Shown piece by piece: positions 25,637-34,885 of a DNA stretch of 64,000 nt. Position 1 is the first letter of the stretch; every line of letters starts with the position of its first letter. The DNA comes from Bog-756 sp963833585 (GTDB lineage: Bacteria > Actinomycetota > Acidimicrobiia > Acidimicrobiales > RAAP-2), in assembly GCA_963833585.1 (NCBI GenBank), contig CAWHYF010000006.1, positions 1,292,088-1,356,087 on the forward strand, given 5' to 3'. The notes under the pieces were generated by a model. That model was not told the DNA's origin and made no database searches. It saw only the letters and a program-made list of their open reading frames with translations. Position numbers and translations under genes: made by a program.

Positions 25637-26563
25637 TCAGCCGCGCTGGGCGTCGAACCGGTAGCCGACTCCGCGGATGGTGGTGATCAGCTTGGGCGAG
25701 GACGGGTCCACTTCTACGTGGCTCCTCAACCGCTTGATGTGCACGTCGAGGGTCTTGGTGTCCCCGAAGTAGTCCGAGCCCCAGACCCGGTCGATTAACA
25801 CGTCGCGGGTCAGCAGCCGACCGGCATTCTCCATCAGGAGGGAGAGGAGCTCGAACTCCTTGCGTCGCAGGTGGACGTCCTCGCCGCGGATGAACACCAG
25901 GTGCCGGTCGGGATCGATCTGGATCCCCCCGGCCTCCAGGATCGAACTGCCCGTGCGCCGGTCGGTGGCGCGGCGGTCCGAACCCCCCGGGGACGCATCC
26001 CCGGCGTCGTGGCCGCGCGAGGGATCCGTGCCGGGGGTCCGGCGCAGCACCGCCCGCATCCGGGCCACCAGCTCGCGCAGACGGTACGGCTTGGCCACGT
26101 AGTCATCGGCCCCCACTTCGAGTCCCACCACCGTGTCTATCTCGGTGCCCTTGGCCGTGACCATGATGATGGGCACCGACGACTGGGCCCGGATCGACCG
26201 GCAGACGTCGATCCCCGAGAGGCGGGGCAGCATGAGGTCCAGCAGCACCAGGTCGGGTGCCTGCTCGTTGAACAGTCGAAGCGCCTCGTTTCCGTCACGG
26301 GCCACGGTCACGTCGAACCCCTCCCGGGCCAGCCCGATCACCAGCGCGTCGACGAAGGACTCGTCGTCCTCGGCCAGGAGCACCTTGGTCTGGGCCTGAT
26401 CGCCCGACACCGACTCGGCGGCCGTGTCCCCCGGTTCGGCCTTGTCGGCCTCGTCGGTCTTGCCTGCGGCCTTGTCGGCCGAGGCCGACTTGTTGGCGGA
26501 GGCAGACTTGTTGGCGGAGGCGGTCTTGCCGGGCTTGTCCGCCCGATCGGTTTTGGCACTCAT
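25637..26563 (-). CDS. regX3: RegX3-like response regulator with Lys/Ala/Ser-rich N-terminal extension
   Basis: This is an OmpR/PhoB-type response regulator. The receiver domain (about residues 60-175) has the acidic pair in LLAEDDESF, phospho-acceptor Asp109 in LVLLDLMLP and Lys158 in DDYVAKPY. A winged-helix DNA-binding domain follows (HLRRKEFELLSLLMENAG, TLDVHIKRLRSHVE, TIRGVGYRFD). Odd features are a 58-residue N-terminal extension with repeats of SANKSA and a 40-residue Asp/Gly/Arg linker. The ATG at 26563 overlaps the kinase stop by 4 nt (ATGA), which supports the long form; a GTG at codon 52 would remove the extension. The likely role is phosphate-starvation control. Confidence 0.88.
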   Translation of the reverse strand: MSAKTDRADKPGKTASANKSASANKSASADKAAGKTDEADKAEPGDTAAESVSGDQAQTKVLLAEDDESFVDALVIGLAREGFDVTVARDGNEALRLFNEQAPDLVLLDLMLPRLSGIDVCRSIRAQSSVPIIMVTAKGTEIDTVVGLEVGADDYVAKPYRLRELVARMRAVLRRTPGTDPSRGHDAGDASPGGSDRRATDRRTGSSILEAGGIQIDPDRHLVFIRGEDVHLRRKEFELLSLLMENAGRLLTRDVLIDRVWGSDYFGDTKTLDVHIKRLRSHVEVDPSSPKLITTIRGVGYRFDAQRG

Positions 26564-27798
26564 GCGGCGTACTCCGGGGGGCTCGGCAGGACGAGGGTGA
26601 ACGTCGAGCCCTGCCCCTCCCGTGAGTCGACCTCCACCCGGCCCTGGTGATTGTTGGCCACGTGACGCACGATGGAGAGGCCGAGTCCGGTCCCGCCCGA
26701 ATCCCGGCTCCGACCGTGGTCGACCCGGTAGAAACGCTCGAAGATGCGGTCGAGGTCCCGGGCCGGGATGCCCACCCCGCGGTCGGTGACCGACACCCGG
26801 ACCTCACCGTTCCGTCGCTCCCCGGAGACCCGTACCGCCGCGTCCTCGTAGGAGTAGGTCACGGCGTTCTCGAGCAGGCTGTGCATGGCCGAAACGAGCT
26901 GGCGGCGGTCGCCGAGCACGTGAACGGGTGGGCGAGGCTCATTGAGCTCGATGGTAATGCGTCGTTGCTCGGCTGCCGAGCGGACCCGTTCCACCGCCTC
27001 GGCCATCACCAGGTTGACCTCGATGGGCTCGCGAGGTGGGGCCTCCTCCGACTCGATCCGGCTCAGATCCAGCAGGTCGTCGATGATCCGGCTGACCCGG
27101 AAGGCCTCCGTGTGGATGCGCGACGCCAACCGCTGGGCCACCTCGGGGTCGGGCTCGACGGTCAGGGTCTCGGCCAGCAGGCCGAGGGCGCCGATGGGTG
27201 TCTTCAGCTCGTGGCTCACGTTGGCCACGAAATCGCGGCGGACCTCCTCGAGGCGCCGGCGGTCGGAGACGTCCTCGATGATGGCGATGACACCGAGGGG
27301 CCGTCGCCCGTCGTCGATGAGCCGGGTCCGCACGGTCAGGGTCTGGCGGGGCGGTCCGTAGAGGTCGAGGGTCCGCTCGGCCGTGCCGTCGGTCCAGGCG
27401 TTCTCGAGTAACTCGGTGACGGCCTGGGCGGCGAGTGCGTCACCGTGGCGGTTGTTCATCAACATGGTGGCGCGGGCGTTCTGGAAGGCGATGTCGCCGT
27501 TCTCGTCGCAGACGATGACCCCCTGGGGGAGGGTGTCGAGGGCCCGGCGGAGCCGGATGGCATCCGAGCTGGACTCGGTGACCGCCTCGGCGGCCTCCCC
27601 GGTCACCTTCTCGAGGTGCCCCAGGATCGGTTCGATCCCGCCCTCGTCCGGAGGCTCCACGCCAAGCCGGTTGGAGAGGGCCACCAGACGCTGTTGGAGG
27701 GAGCGACGACCGGCCCGTCGCCCCAGGCGGGCGGCGACGATCACGGCGATGACGGCTACAACGCCCAGCACGATGTACCCGATCACGTACGCCTTCAC
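26560..27798 (-). CDS. senX3: SenX3-like sensor histidine kinase
   Basis: The 412-aa kinase has one membrane segment at residues 4-24, then a PAS-like domain (about 85-175), the H box FVANVSHELKTPIGAL with phospho-acceptor His196, the N box LENAVTYS and the G boxes DRGVGIPARDLDRIF and GGTGLGLSIV. Single N-terminal helix plus PAS is the SenX3 architecture; the pair controls the phosphate regulon in mycobacteria. No phoU or pst genes are visible here. The start at 27798 lies next to the AT-rich segment; the downstream regulator gene overlaps by 4 nt. Confidence 0.9.
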   Translation of the reverse strand: MKAYVIGYIVLGVVAVIAVIVAARLGRRAGRRSLQQRLVALSNRLGVEPPDEGGIEPILGHLEKVTGEAAEAVTESSSDAIRLRRALDTLPQGVIVCDENGDIAFQNARATMLMNNRHGDALAAQAVTELLENAWTDGTAERTLDLYGPPRQTLTVRTRLIDDGRRPLGVIAIIEDVSDRRRLEEVRRDFVANVSHELKTPIGALGLLAETLTVEPDPEVAQRLASRIHTEAFRVSRIIDDLLDLSRIESEEAPPREPIEVNLVMAEAVERVRSAAEQRRITIELNEPRPPVHVLGDRRQLVSAMHSLLENAVTYSYEDAAVRVSGERRNGEVRVSVTDRGVGIPARDLDRIFERFYRVDHGRSRDSGGTGLGLSIVRHVANNHQGRVEVDSREGQGSTFTLVLPSPPEYAA

Positions 27799-27841
27799 TG
27801 CCTAAGCATGGCAGGCCGCCGCCCCAGGCGTGGCCACCCGC

Positions 27842-27908
27842 CTTTTTGGATAGAAAGATAATGAAAAGATATAGAAAGTATTGAAAACTAGTAGTCAGCT
27901 CTATACGG
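27842..27908. promoter_or_regulatory. AT-rich leader with direct repeats before the secretion-type cluster
   Basis: This stretch is the most AT-rich segment of this part of the window. It contains two related 19-20 bp units, GATAGAAAGATAATGAAAA and GATATAGAAAGTATTGAAAA, in direct order, followed by TATACGG and a gene start at 27916. It could hold a promoter or iteron-like binding sites, or mark the left boundary of a transferred segment. Confidence 0.55.
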
Positions 27909-27915
27909 TGAGTCC

Positions 27916-28299
27916 ATGCCCACCGATCTTCTGCACGGCCCGTATGCCTTCCAGCTCCGCCAGGCCCAGCTTTCTCCCGCGCACATCGCTGGGCGGCGGG
28001 GCCCTGTCGCCCGGGTGCTGGTCGACATCGTCACCATGAAGCCGGACCCGTCCCAGCTACCCGGGGGCGACCTCCTCCAGAAGTTGATGGACGGGCTCCA
28101 GTTCTGGGCCCTGGCCCTGGCCTTGGTGGGCCTGGTGGTCGGGGCAGCGGCCTGGGCCCTCGGGTCCCACGGTCAGAACTATCAGCAGTCCTTCGTCGGC
28201 CGGCGGGCTGTGCTGATCTCGGGGCTGGCCGCGCTGCTGATCGGGGCGGGACCGGGGATCGTCAGCTTCTTCTACAACGCCGGGTCCGGCGTCCACTGA
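27916..28299 (+). CDS. Small two-helix membrane protein of type IV secretion-type cluster
   Basis: The 127-aa protein has two membrane segments (WALALALVGLVVGAAAWAL and VLISGLAALLIGAGPGIVSF) separated by a short polar loop with SHGQNYQQSFVGRRA. This size and layout fit a VirB2/TrbC-like pilin or a small membrane protein seen beside TrbL in actinobacterial conjugation loci. A second possible start is the ATG at 28036 (87 aa), which keeps both helices; the first ATG at 27916 is given. It is three bases before the trbL start. The specific family is not recognised with certainty. Confidence 0.65.
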   Translation: MPTDLLHGPYAFQLRQAQLSPAHIAGRRGPVARVLVDIVTMKPDPSQLPGGDLLQKLMDGLQFWALALALVGLVVGAAAWALGSHGQNYQQSFVGRRAVLISGLAALLIGAGPGIVSFFYNAGSGVH

Positions 28300-28301
28300 G
28301 G

Positions 28302-29936
28302 GTGGGCGTCCTCCCCGCCGCGGCCTGCCCCGCCGCCGCGACCGCCCTCGCGGCCGCCGGACTGGGCCCGGCGTGCCAGGTGGCTTCTGCTGCCACCGGC
28401 GCCGCAGGCTCGGTCGCCTCCCAGGTGGCCGGCTTCGGCGTCAACAGCGTGCTCGGAGGTTTGGGCAGCTGGGTGGCCGAGGGGGCCTCGTGGCTCCTGG
28501 CCCAGATCGGGACGGTCCTCGGGGCCAGTACCCGAGTCGACCTCGGGGCGTCATGGTTCGACGCCCACTACTCCACCATGGCCGAGTTGGCCGGCGTGGT
28601 CATCGTTCCCCTTCTGCTGCTCGGTGTCGTTCAGTCCGTGTACCGCCAGGACCTCTCGGCCATGCTTCGTTCGGTCCTGGTCAACGTCCCCCTCGCCGTT
28701 CTGTTGACGGCGGTGGCCGTCAAGCTGGTCCAGCTGGGCCTGTCGGTCACCGATGCCATGAGCGCGGCAGTGGCCCACGGTGCCGGAATCGACACCGGGC
28801 ACTTCATGTCGTCGGTCCTCACCGGCCTCACGGGCGACGCGGCCGCCGGCCAGCCCTCCACGCCCGCGTTCGTGGTCTTCCTCGGAGCACTGGCCGTGGT
28901 GATTGGAGCGGTGCTCGTGTGGGTGGAGCTCCTCATCAGGGCCGCGGCGGTCTATGTGGCGGTGCTGTTCCTCCCCTTGGCGCTGGCCAGCCTGGCGTGG
29001 CCGGCGATCTCGCACTGGTGCCGTCGCCTGGTCGACACGCTCGTGGCGCTGATCCTCGGAAAGTTCGTCATCGTCTCGGTCCTGAGCCTGGCGGCAGGCG
29101 CCCTGGCCGGAGGAACGGGCTCAGCGCCGAGCGGGGCCACGGCCGGTTCCGGTGGGGGTGGAGGTTTCAGCGCGGTACTGGGTGGCGCCGCGCTGCTCCT
29201 CCTCTCGGCCCTCGCCCCCTGGGCGCTCTTCCGTCTCCTGCCCTTTGTGGAGGCGGGGGCGGTGGGTCACCTGGAAGGGCTGAGCCACCGTGCGCGCCAC
29301 ACGGCCATGGTCCCTGTCCGAGGTCTGGCCCATACCGCCATGAACATGACGGCCGCCGGGGCCTTTGCCTCCGGCGGGACCGCCATGGCGGGTGGCGTCC
29401 TCCGCGGCTCGCTGACCGGCGGCGGGTTGGCCGGGGGCCACGGTGGCGACGCCACCGGTCGGAGAGGGGGCCTGCCGATCGGTCCGGGTGGTCCCGGTGG
29501 TCCGGGTGGTGGACCTGCCGGCCGCGGCCATGCCCCCGGCCGGGTCGACGGGTCGGCAGGAGGCCGGCCCGACCTCGGCCCGTCATCGTTCGAGACCACC
29601 GGCGTCGGGACGATGGAGCCTCCCGGTCACGGGATCCCGATGTACGCCATCCACCCCGAGGCCACCGCGGCGGCGGACCGGATCCTCGCCGGCCAGGGGT
29701 ACGCCGACCGATCGGAGGCCCCGGTCGCCGGGCCGGCCACTGGGGGGCTCCCCGAAGATGACCGGCCCCGGGAGACGATGTCCCCGGACGTCCACCCCGG
29801 ACTGGTGCCGCTGCCGCTGCAGTCCGGGGCCAATTGGTACGACTACCTCGGTCGGGACCGGCTGGGCGTCAAGCTCGTCACCAAACCCCGGTACGGGCCG
29901 GACCGACCCGGCGGCCCACCCCGGTCCGATGGGTGA
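28302..29936 (+). CDS. TrbL/VirB6-like conjugation channel membrane protein
   Basis: The 544-aa protein has a hydrophobic core with about six to eight helices: VVIVPLLLLGVVQSVYRQ, SVLVNVPLAVLLTAVAVKL, FLGALAVVIGAVLVWVELLI and further segments up to about residue 320. A Gly/Pro/Ala-rich hydrophilic tail follows. This is the layout of TrbL/VirB6 inner-membrane pore components. The start is a GTG two bases after the previous stop; the stop overlaps the next gene by 8 nt. Confidence 0.78.
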   Translation: MGVLPAAACPAAATALAAAGLGPACQVASAATGAAGSVASQVAGFGVNSVLGGLGSWVAEGASWLLAQIGTVLGASTRVDLGASWFDAHYSTMAELAGVVIVPLLLLGVVQSVYRQDLSAMLRSVLVNVPLAVLLTAVAVKLVQLGLSVTDAMSAAVAHGAGIDTGHFMSSVLTGLTGDAAAGQPSTPAFVVFLGALAVVIGAVLVWVELLIRAAAVYVAVLFLPLALASLAWPAISHWCRRLVDTLVALILGKFVIVSVLSLAAGALAGGTGSAPSGATAGSGGGGGFSAVLGGAALLLLSALAPWALFRLLPFVEAGAVGHLEGLSHRARHTAMVPVRGLAHTAMNMTAAGAFASGGTAMAGGVLRGSLTGGGLAGGHGGDATGRRGGLPIGPGGPGGPGGGPAGRGHAPGRVDGSAGGRPDLGPSSFETTGVGTMEPPGHGIPMYAIHPEATAAADRILAGQGYADRSEAPVAGPATGGLPEDDRPRETMSPDVHPGLVPLPLQSGANWYDYLGRDRLGVKLVTKPRYGPDRPGGPPRSDG

Positions 29937-31647
29937 GGGCTCGGCGCGGCCCGAGCGGGTCCGTTACCGGTTCTCGCCGTTGGAGCGCCGGGGGGTCATC
30001 GCCGGATGGCGGGGTGGGCAGATCGCCACGGTGGCCGTCAGCTTGGCGATCGGGGTGGTGTCCGTTCGGTCCAGTCCGTCGGTCGCCGGCATCCTGGCGT
30101 CGCTCGTGGCCATCTGCGTGGGCGGTGCCTTCGCTTTCTGGCCGGTGCAGGGCCGGACCGGCGAGCAGTGGCTGCCACTCGGGATGCGTTGGGTCCGGAT
30201 CCTGGCGACGGGCCGTCGCCAGTGCGCTCCGGCACCCTGGAGCGGCCACCGGGCCTCGCTCGACCCGGCGCTCACCGGTCCCGACGGCATCACGGTCGGA
30301 CCGCCGGCGGGAGCCGGCCATTCGGCCGCCAGGCGGACCGTGTTTGGGGGATTGACCCTCGAGGGCATTCCCACCGGACACCGGGAGACGCCCTCCGAAG
30401 TCGGAGTGGTGTTCGATGCCCCGTCCCGGACGGCCACCGCAGTGCTGGCCGTGAGGGGCCACAGCTTCGCTCTTCTCGGCCCTGCTGATCAGGACGCCCG
30501 CCTCGCCGCCTGGGCCCGGGTGCTGGCAGCGATGGCCCGTGAGGGGTCAGACGTGTACCGAATCCAGTGGCTCGAGTCCTGCCTCCCCGACGACGGGGGC
30601 TCGGTTCGGCGGCACTGGTCAACCCACGCCGCGTTCGGGCCCGACTCCGCCGCCGGTCGGTCGTACCGGGCGTTGGTCGATGAATCATCGCCGGTCACCC
30701 GTCACCACCGGGTGCTGCTGTCCCTGTCCATCCACACCCGCCGCTCGTCGCGCTCCATCCGATCGGCCGGCCGAGGTGCGGCCGGTATCGCCATCGTGCT
30801 CAGCCGTGAGGTCCTGGCGCTGCACCGAGCACTGGGCGGGGCCGACATCTCGGTGGAGGGGATCCTCGGTCCGAGGGCCCTGGCCCGGTTGATCCGCGAG
30901 ACCTATGCGCCGGCCGGTGTGACCGCCATACCGCCTCCGCCGGCCGGGTCCGACCACAACCGGACCCCGGCCGTTGCCGACCGCACCAACACCGACGCTC
31001 GCAACGACACCGACGCTCGCAACGACACCGACGCTCGCAACAACACCGACGCTGCCACCGCCAGCGACCCAACGGACGCGGTCGACACCGTGCACGCCAA
31101 CGACCGGGCCACCCTCGGCGACCGGTCGTACGTTGCGTGGCCCTGGCCCATGGCCGTCGACCCCCACTGGGATGCGGTTCACACCGACGCCACCTGGCAC
31201 ACCACCTACTGGATCGCGGAGTGGCCCCGGGTCGATGTGACCCCGGACTTCCTCGGCCCGGTGCTGTTCTCCTCTCTGCGCCGCACGGTGGTGATGGTCA
31301 TGGAGCCGGTCAGCCCGAGCCGGGCCGCCCGCCAGGTGGCCCAGGCCCGGACGGCCGACATCGCCGATGGGGAACTCCGGCGACGCGGCGGATTCCTGGT
31401 CACGGCGCGGCATACCCGGGAGAAGGAGGGCGCCGAGGAGCGTGACGGCGAGTTGGCCGACGGTCACGCCCAGTACCGCTTCTCCGGCTATGTCACTGTG
31501 ACCGCGGACAGCCGCGCCGAGCTCGAGGCCGCCCGCTCCGCTCTCGAGCAGGCCGCCGGCCAGGCCCGCATCGAGCTGCGGCTGCTCTTCGGCGAGCAGG
31601 ACACCGCGTTCCCCTGCAGCCTTCCGGTGGGCCGGGGGCTTTCATGA
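29929..31647 (+). CDS. SCO6880-family conjugation protein
   Basis: The 572-aa protein begins with a PrgI-like double membrane segment (about residues 25-70: GQIATVAVSLAIGVVSVRSS, ILASLVAICVGGAFAFWPVQ) and continues into a large cytosolic region resembling the N-terminal half of VirB4 ATPases. In actinobacteria the VirB4 function is split: SCO6880 supplies the N-terminal part and the following gene the ATPase core. The ATG at 29929 overlaps the TrbL stop by eight bases; the frame opens earlier but only in the shadow of trbL. An Asn/Asp/Thr-rich insert at about residues 353-378 is encoded by tandem repeats. Confidence 0.78.
   Translation: MGEGSARPERVRYRFSPLERRGVIAGWRGGQIATVAVSLAIGVVSVRSSPSVAGILASLVAICVGGAFAFWPVQGRTGEQWLPLGMRWVRILATGRRQCAPAPWSGHRASLDPALTGPDGITVGPPAGAGHSAARRTVFGGLTLEGIPTGHRETPSEVGVVFDAPSRTATAVLAVRGHSFALLGPADQDARLAAWARVLAAMAREGSDVYRIQWLESCLPDDGGSVRRHWSTHAAFGPDSAAGRSYRALVDESSPVTRHHRVLLSLSIHTRRSSRSIRSAGRGAAGIAIVLSREVLALHRALGGADISVEGILGPRALARLIRETYAPAGVTAIPPPPAGSDHNRTPAVADRTNTDARNDTDARNDTDARNNTDAATASDPTDAVDTVHANDRATLGDRSYVAWPWPMAVDPHWDAVHTDATWHTTYWIAEWPRVDVTPDFLGPVLFSSLRRTVVMVMEPVSPSRAARQVAQARTADIADGELRRRGGFLVTARHTREKEGAEERDGELADGHAQYRFSGYVTVTADSRAELEAARSALEQAAGQARIELRLLFGEQDTAFPCSLPVGRGLS
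30988..31059. repeat. Four 18-bp in-frame tandem repeats
   Basis: Four consecutive units of RACACCGACGCTCGCAAC or close variants start at 30988, 31006, 31024 and 31042. Being in frame, they encode repeats of the hexapeptide TDARND in the SCO6880-like protein and probably form a flexible insert. Confidence 0.85.
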
Positions 31648-33069
31648 GCGGTCTGACTCCCCGGGTCCCGGCCCACATCGCCACCACCCGTCACCTCTGC
31701 GTGGCCTACCCGTTGGTCAGCGAGGCCGGTCTGGGTCACGAAGGCGTACTGATCGGTCGGGACGTGCTCGGGGGGTCCTTCGTCTACGACCCGTTCGTCC
31801 TCTACCGAAACGGGGTGGTCACCAACCCCAACGCCGTGGTGTTCGGTCAGATCGGCCGGGGGAAGAGCTCGTTCGTCAAGTCCTACCTCTGGCGGCAGGC
31901 AGTGTTCGGCCGCCACGCGTGGGTGGTGGACCCGAAGGGCGAGTACGGCCTCTTGGCCCAGGCCTGGAACGTCCGACCGGTGGCCCTGTGCCCCGGCGGT
32001 GCGGTGCGGCTCAACCCGCTGGACACCGAGGAGGGGGCCGAGCGCGCCGCTGGCCCACAGGAGGACGGTGCCCGTCGGCGCCGGGCCGCCCTCACCTCCT
32101 CCTTGGCCGTGGCCTGCCTCGGTCGCGAGCTCCAGCCGCGCGAGCGGGCCGCCATCGACGCCGCGCTGGCTCAGGCCACCCAGTCGGCCCACCGGGCCAA
32201 GATGCCGGCGCCCACGCTTCCCCAAGTGGTGGAGGCGCTCATGGACCCGGGCCTCGAAGCGTCGCTGGCCCTGCGCACCTCCCGCGCCGAGCTGCTGGAG
32301 GACGGACGGGACGTGGCCCTCGAGCTGCGTCGGTTGGTCCATGGTGATCTCTGCGGGATGTTCGACGGCCCCACCTCCCCCGGCCTCCGTCTCGATGGCC
32401 CCCTGGTGGTGCTGGACCTCTCCGCGGTGTACCACTCGCCGGCTCTCGGGGTACTGATGGCCTGCGCGGCAGCCTGGTTGCAGAGTGCGGTCCGCGCCCT
32501 GCATCGGAACCGGATCATCCTCGTCGTGGACGAAGCCTGGGCCATCCTGTCCAATCTCGGCGTGGCCCGCTGGCTCCAGACGTCCTGGAAGCTGTCGCGG
32601 GCCCAGGGTGTGGCCAACATGGCGGTGCTGCACCGCCTGTCCGATCTCCGCTCCGTGGGCACCCAGGGCTCAGAGCAGGTGAGCCTGGCCGAGGGGCTGC
32701 TGGCCGACTCGGAGACCCGGGTGGTCTACGCCCAATCCCCCGGCGAAGTGGCCCGCAGCGCCGAGCTACTCGGGCTTGACCGAGACCGAGGCCGACCTGG
32801 TCACCCAGCTCCGCCGGGGTATGGCCCTTTGGAAGGTCGGACAGCGGTCCTTCCTGGTCGAGCACCGCCTGGCCTCCGGGGAGCGGTGGCTGACCGACAC
32901 CGATCAGGCCATGGGGGCCTACGACCATCCGGCGGCCCCAACCGCAGTCGCTCCGGCCGACCTGTCCCCTCCGGCCGATCTGTCCGCCGACCTGCCCGCT
33001 CCGGCCGGCCTGCCGGCCGCGAGCGCCCCCGGTGAGGCGGGTCGAGCGGGGTCGGGTGCGGTGACGTGA
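31644..33069 (+). pseudogene. VirB4-like ATPase core, single-base frameshift
   Basis: The ATG overlaps the preceding stop by 4 nt (ATGA). Walker A reads GQIGRGKSS (about residues 69-77) and Walker B IILVVDEAW, so this is the motor ATPase of a type IV secretion-like channel. The homologous frame breaks at about 32775: after SAELLG, the sequence continues as LTETEADLVTQLRRGMALWK only if one base is skipped. The C-terminal part then runs to 33069. If the extra base is real the protein loses about 95 residues and gains a nonsense tail ending at 33035. A sequencing error or slippage would restore it. A low-complexity Ala/Pro tail ends the reconstructed protein. Confidence 0.75.
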
Positions 33070-33080
33070 AGTGAGGTGAG

Positions 33081-34621
33081 GTGAACCTCCCCACCGTGGC
33101 CGTGTCGGTCGTCGGTCTCACGGCGTTCCTGGGGGCCGGCGTCCTCGGCTGCGACCATCCCGGTTGGAGGCGCCCCGGCGGTGGCGGCCCCCGTTTCGGC
33201 GCCCGGCGCCCGGTCCCGCCCCGTCTCGGGCGCCGGGTGCCTCCCCGTTCCGGTGCAGGAGGGCCGGCGGCCAGGTGGGCCGCGGCCCGTGATCTCCGAC
33301 CACTCGCCGTCCCGGTCGACCGGTCCGGAAGGCTGCCGGCGGGACGGTTGGCCCTGGGCCGGGCCGGGAAGCGGTTGGTGGCCGGGGAGCGGGCCCAATC
33401 GGTGATCGTCTTCGGGCCCACCCAGTCGCACAAGACGTCCGGCTTCGCCGTGCCCGCCCTACTCGAGTGGGAGGGCCCCGTGCTGGCGGCCAGCGTGAAG
33501 ACGGACCTGATCGACCACACGATCGGCCACCGCGCCTGCGCGGCGAGGTGCTCTGCTTCGACCCCTCCGGTTCCACCGGACTGGCCTCGGCATCGTGGTC
33601 ACCACTGGCTTCGTCGCGGACCTGGCCGGCGGCCCGCCGTGCGGCTTCGGCCCTGAGCGAGGTGGCCCGCACGTCCGTCGGGACCATGAGTGACGGCGAC
33701 TTCTGGTACGCCACCGCGGCCAGGATGTTGGCACCACTCCTGTTCGCGGCGGCATCCGGGGGTGGGGACATGACCGACGTGATCCGGTGGGTGGACACCC
33801 AGGAGGAGTCTGAGGTGCTCGATCTGCTCGGTGCCACCGGGGTGTCCGAGGCCCTGCATGCGGCCTGGTCGACGTTCGGAAAGGAGGAGCGCCAGCGGAG
33901 CTCGATCTACACCACCGTCGAGACCATCCTCGAACCGTTCGGCGGGGTGGTCCCGGTCACGCCCGGCGATCCACCGAGAGCCGTGATCGATCCGCTCCGG
34001 CTGGTGAGCGGCTGCAACACGCTCTACCTCTGCGCTCCGGCCCACGACCAGCGGCGATTGAGCCCTCTCTTCGTGTCGGTGGTCCGCCAGGTGGTCGAGT
34101 GCGCCTACGACCAGGTGGTCAGGACCCACCGGCCGCTCGACCCGCCCCTGCTACTGGTGCTCGATGAGGCGGCCAACATCGCCCCCCTCGCCGATCTGGA
34201 CTCGCTGGCGGCCACCGCGGCCGGTCACGGTGTTCAGCTGGTGACCATCTGGCACGACCTGGCCCAGATCAACGCCCGCTACGGGGCGAGGGCCACCACA
34301 GTGGTCAACAACCACCGGGCCAAGCTGTTCCTGTCCGGAATCTCCGATCCGTCCACGTTGGACTACGCCAGTCATCTGATCGGTGACGAGGAGCTACTGC
34401 TCCCGGCCATCACCCACGGAGGCCGCGCCGGTCCGAGTACCACCCGTTCGCCATCCGTCCGGAGGTTGGCACCCCCCGATTCCCTGCGCCGCACCGTCCC
34501 GGGCCACGGTGTCCTGCTCTACCGGGACCTTCCACCGGCGCGGCTGCAGCTGCGACCGTGGTTCGCCGACCCGGTGCTCCGGTTGCGGGGCCAGGCCCGA
34601 GGCGGCGCCGAGCAGGAGTGA
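33081..34621 (+). pseudogene. VirD4/TraG-like coupling ATPase, single-base frameshift
   Basis: Type IV coupling proteins bring substrates to the channel. The N-terminal part starts at a GTG after a purine-rich run with GTGAGGTGAGGT and has Walker A FGPTQSHKTSGFAVP (about residue 111-125). The frame breaks near 33535: KTDLIDHTIGHR must rejoin GEVLCFDPSGSTGLAS in another frame, consistent with one missing base. The remainder is intact to 34621, with Walker B-like LLLVLDEAANIAPLADLDSL and TIWHDLAQINARYG. The reconstructed length of about 513 aa suits a small VirD4-like protein. Confidence 0.75.
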
Positions 34622-34832
34622 TCGGACGCTCCGCCGAAGTCACTCGCCGACCATCCGTCCGGGCTGCCGAGCCCTCGGGCCGCCTACCGATACGAACTCG
34701 GCGGCCTCGGTTCCGGCCGGTTCACGCCCCGCGGCTTCCCCGGTCGGGTCCAGAACGCGAACAAACCCGCCCCGGGTCGGACCGTGGTCCGAGCCCGAGA
34801 CGGGCTTGCCGTTCGCTTCTACCAAGCTTTCA

Positions 34833-34863
34833 GCACCGGACTCCGGGTTTCGGAGTCCGGTGC
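34833..34863. terminator. Perfect 13-bp hairpin between convergent genes
   Basis: GCACCGGACTCCG-GGTTT-CGGAGTCCGGTGC has a perfect 13-bp stem with a 5-nt loop. It lies between the end of the coupling-ATPase gene (34621) and the stop of the convergent secreted-protein gene (34888), 23 nt past the latter. No T tract follows, so it may act as an atypical bidirectional terminator. Confidence 0.65.
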
Positions 34864-34885
34864 CCAAGCTCGAGCGCCTACCGGG

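Noticed and set aside
32772..32778. Programmed +1 frameshift in the VirB4-like gene
   Set aside because: There is no stop codon or rare-codon slippage signal at the site, unlike prfB-type recoding, and the neighbouring ATPase gene is also broken, so error or decay is simpler.
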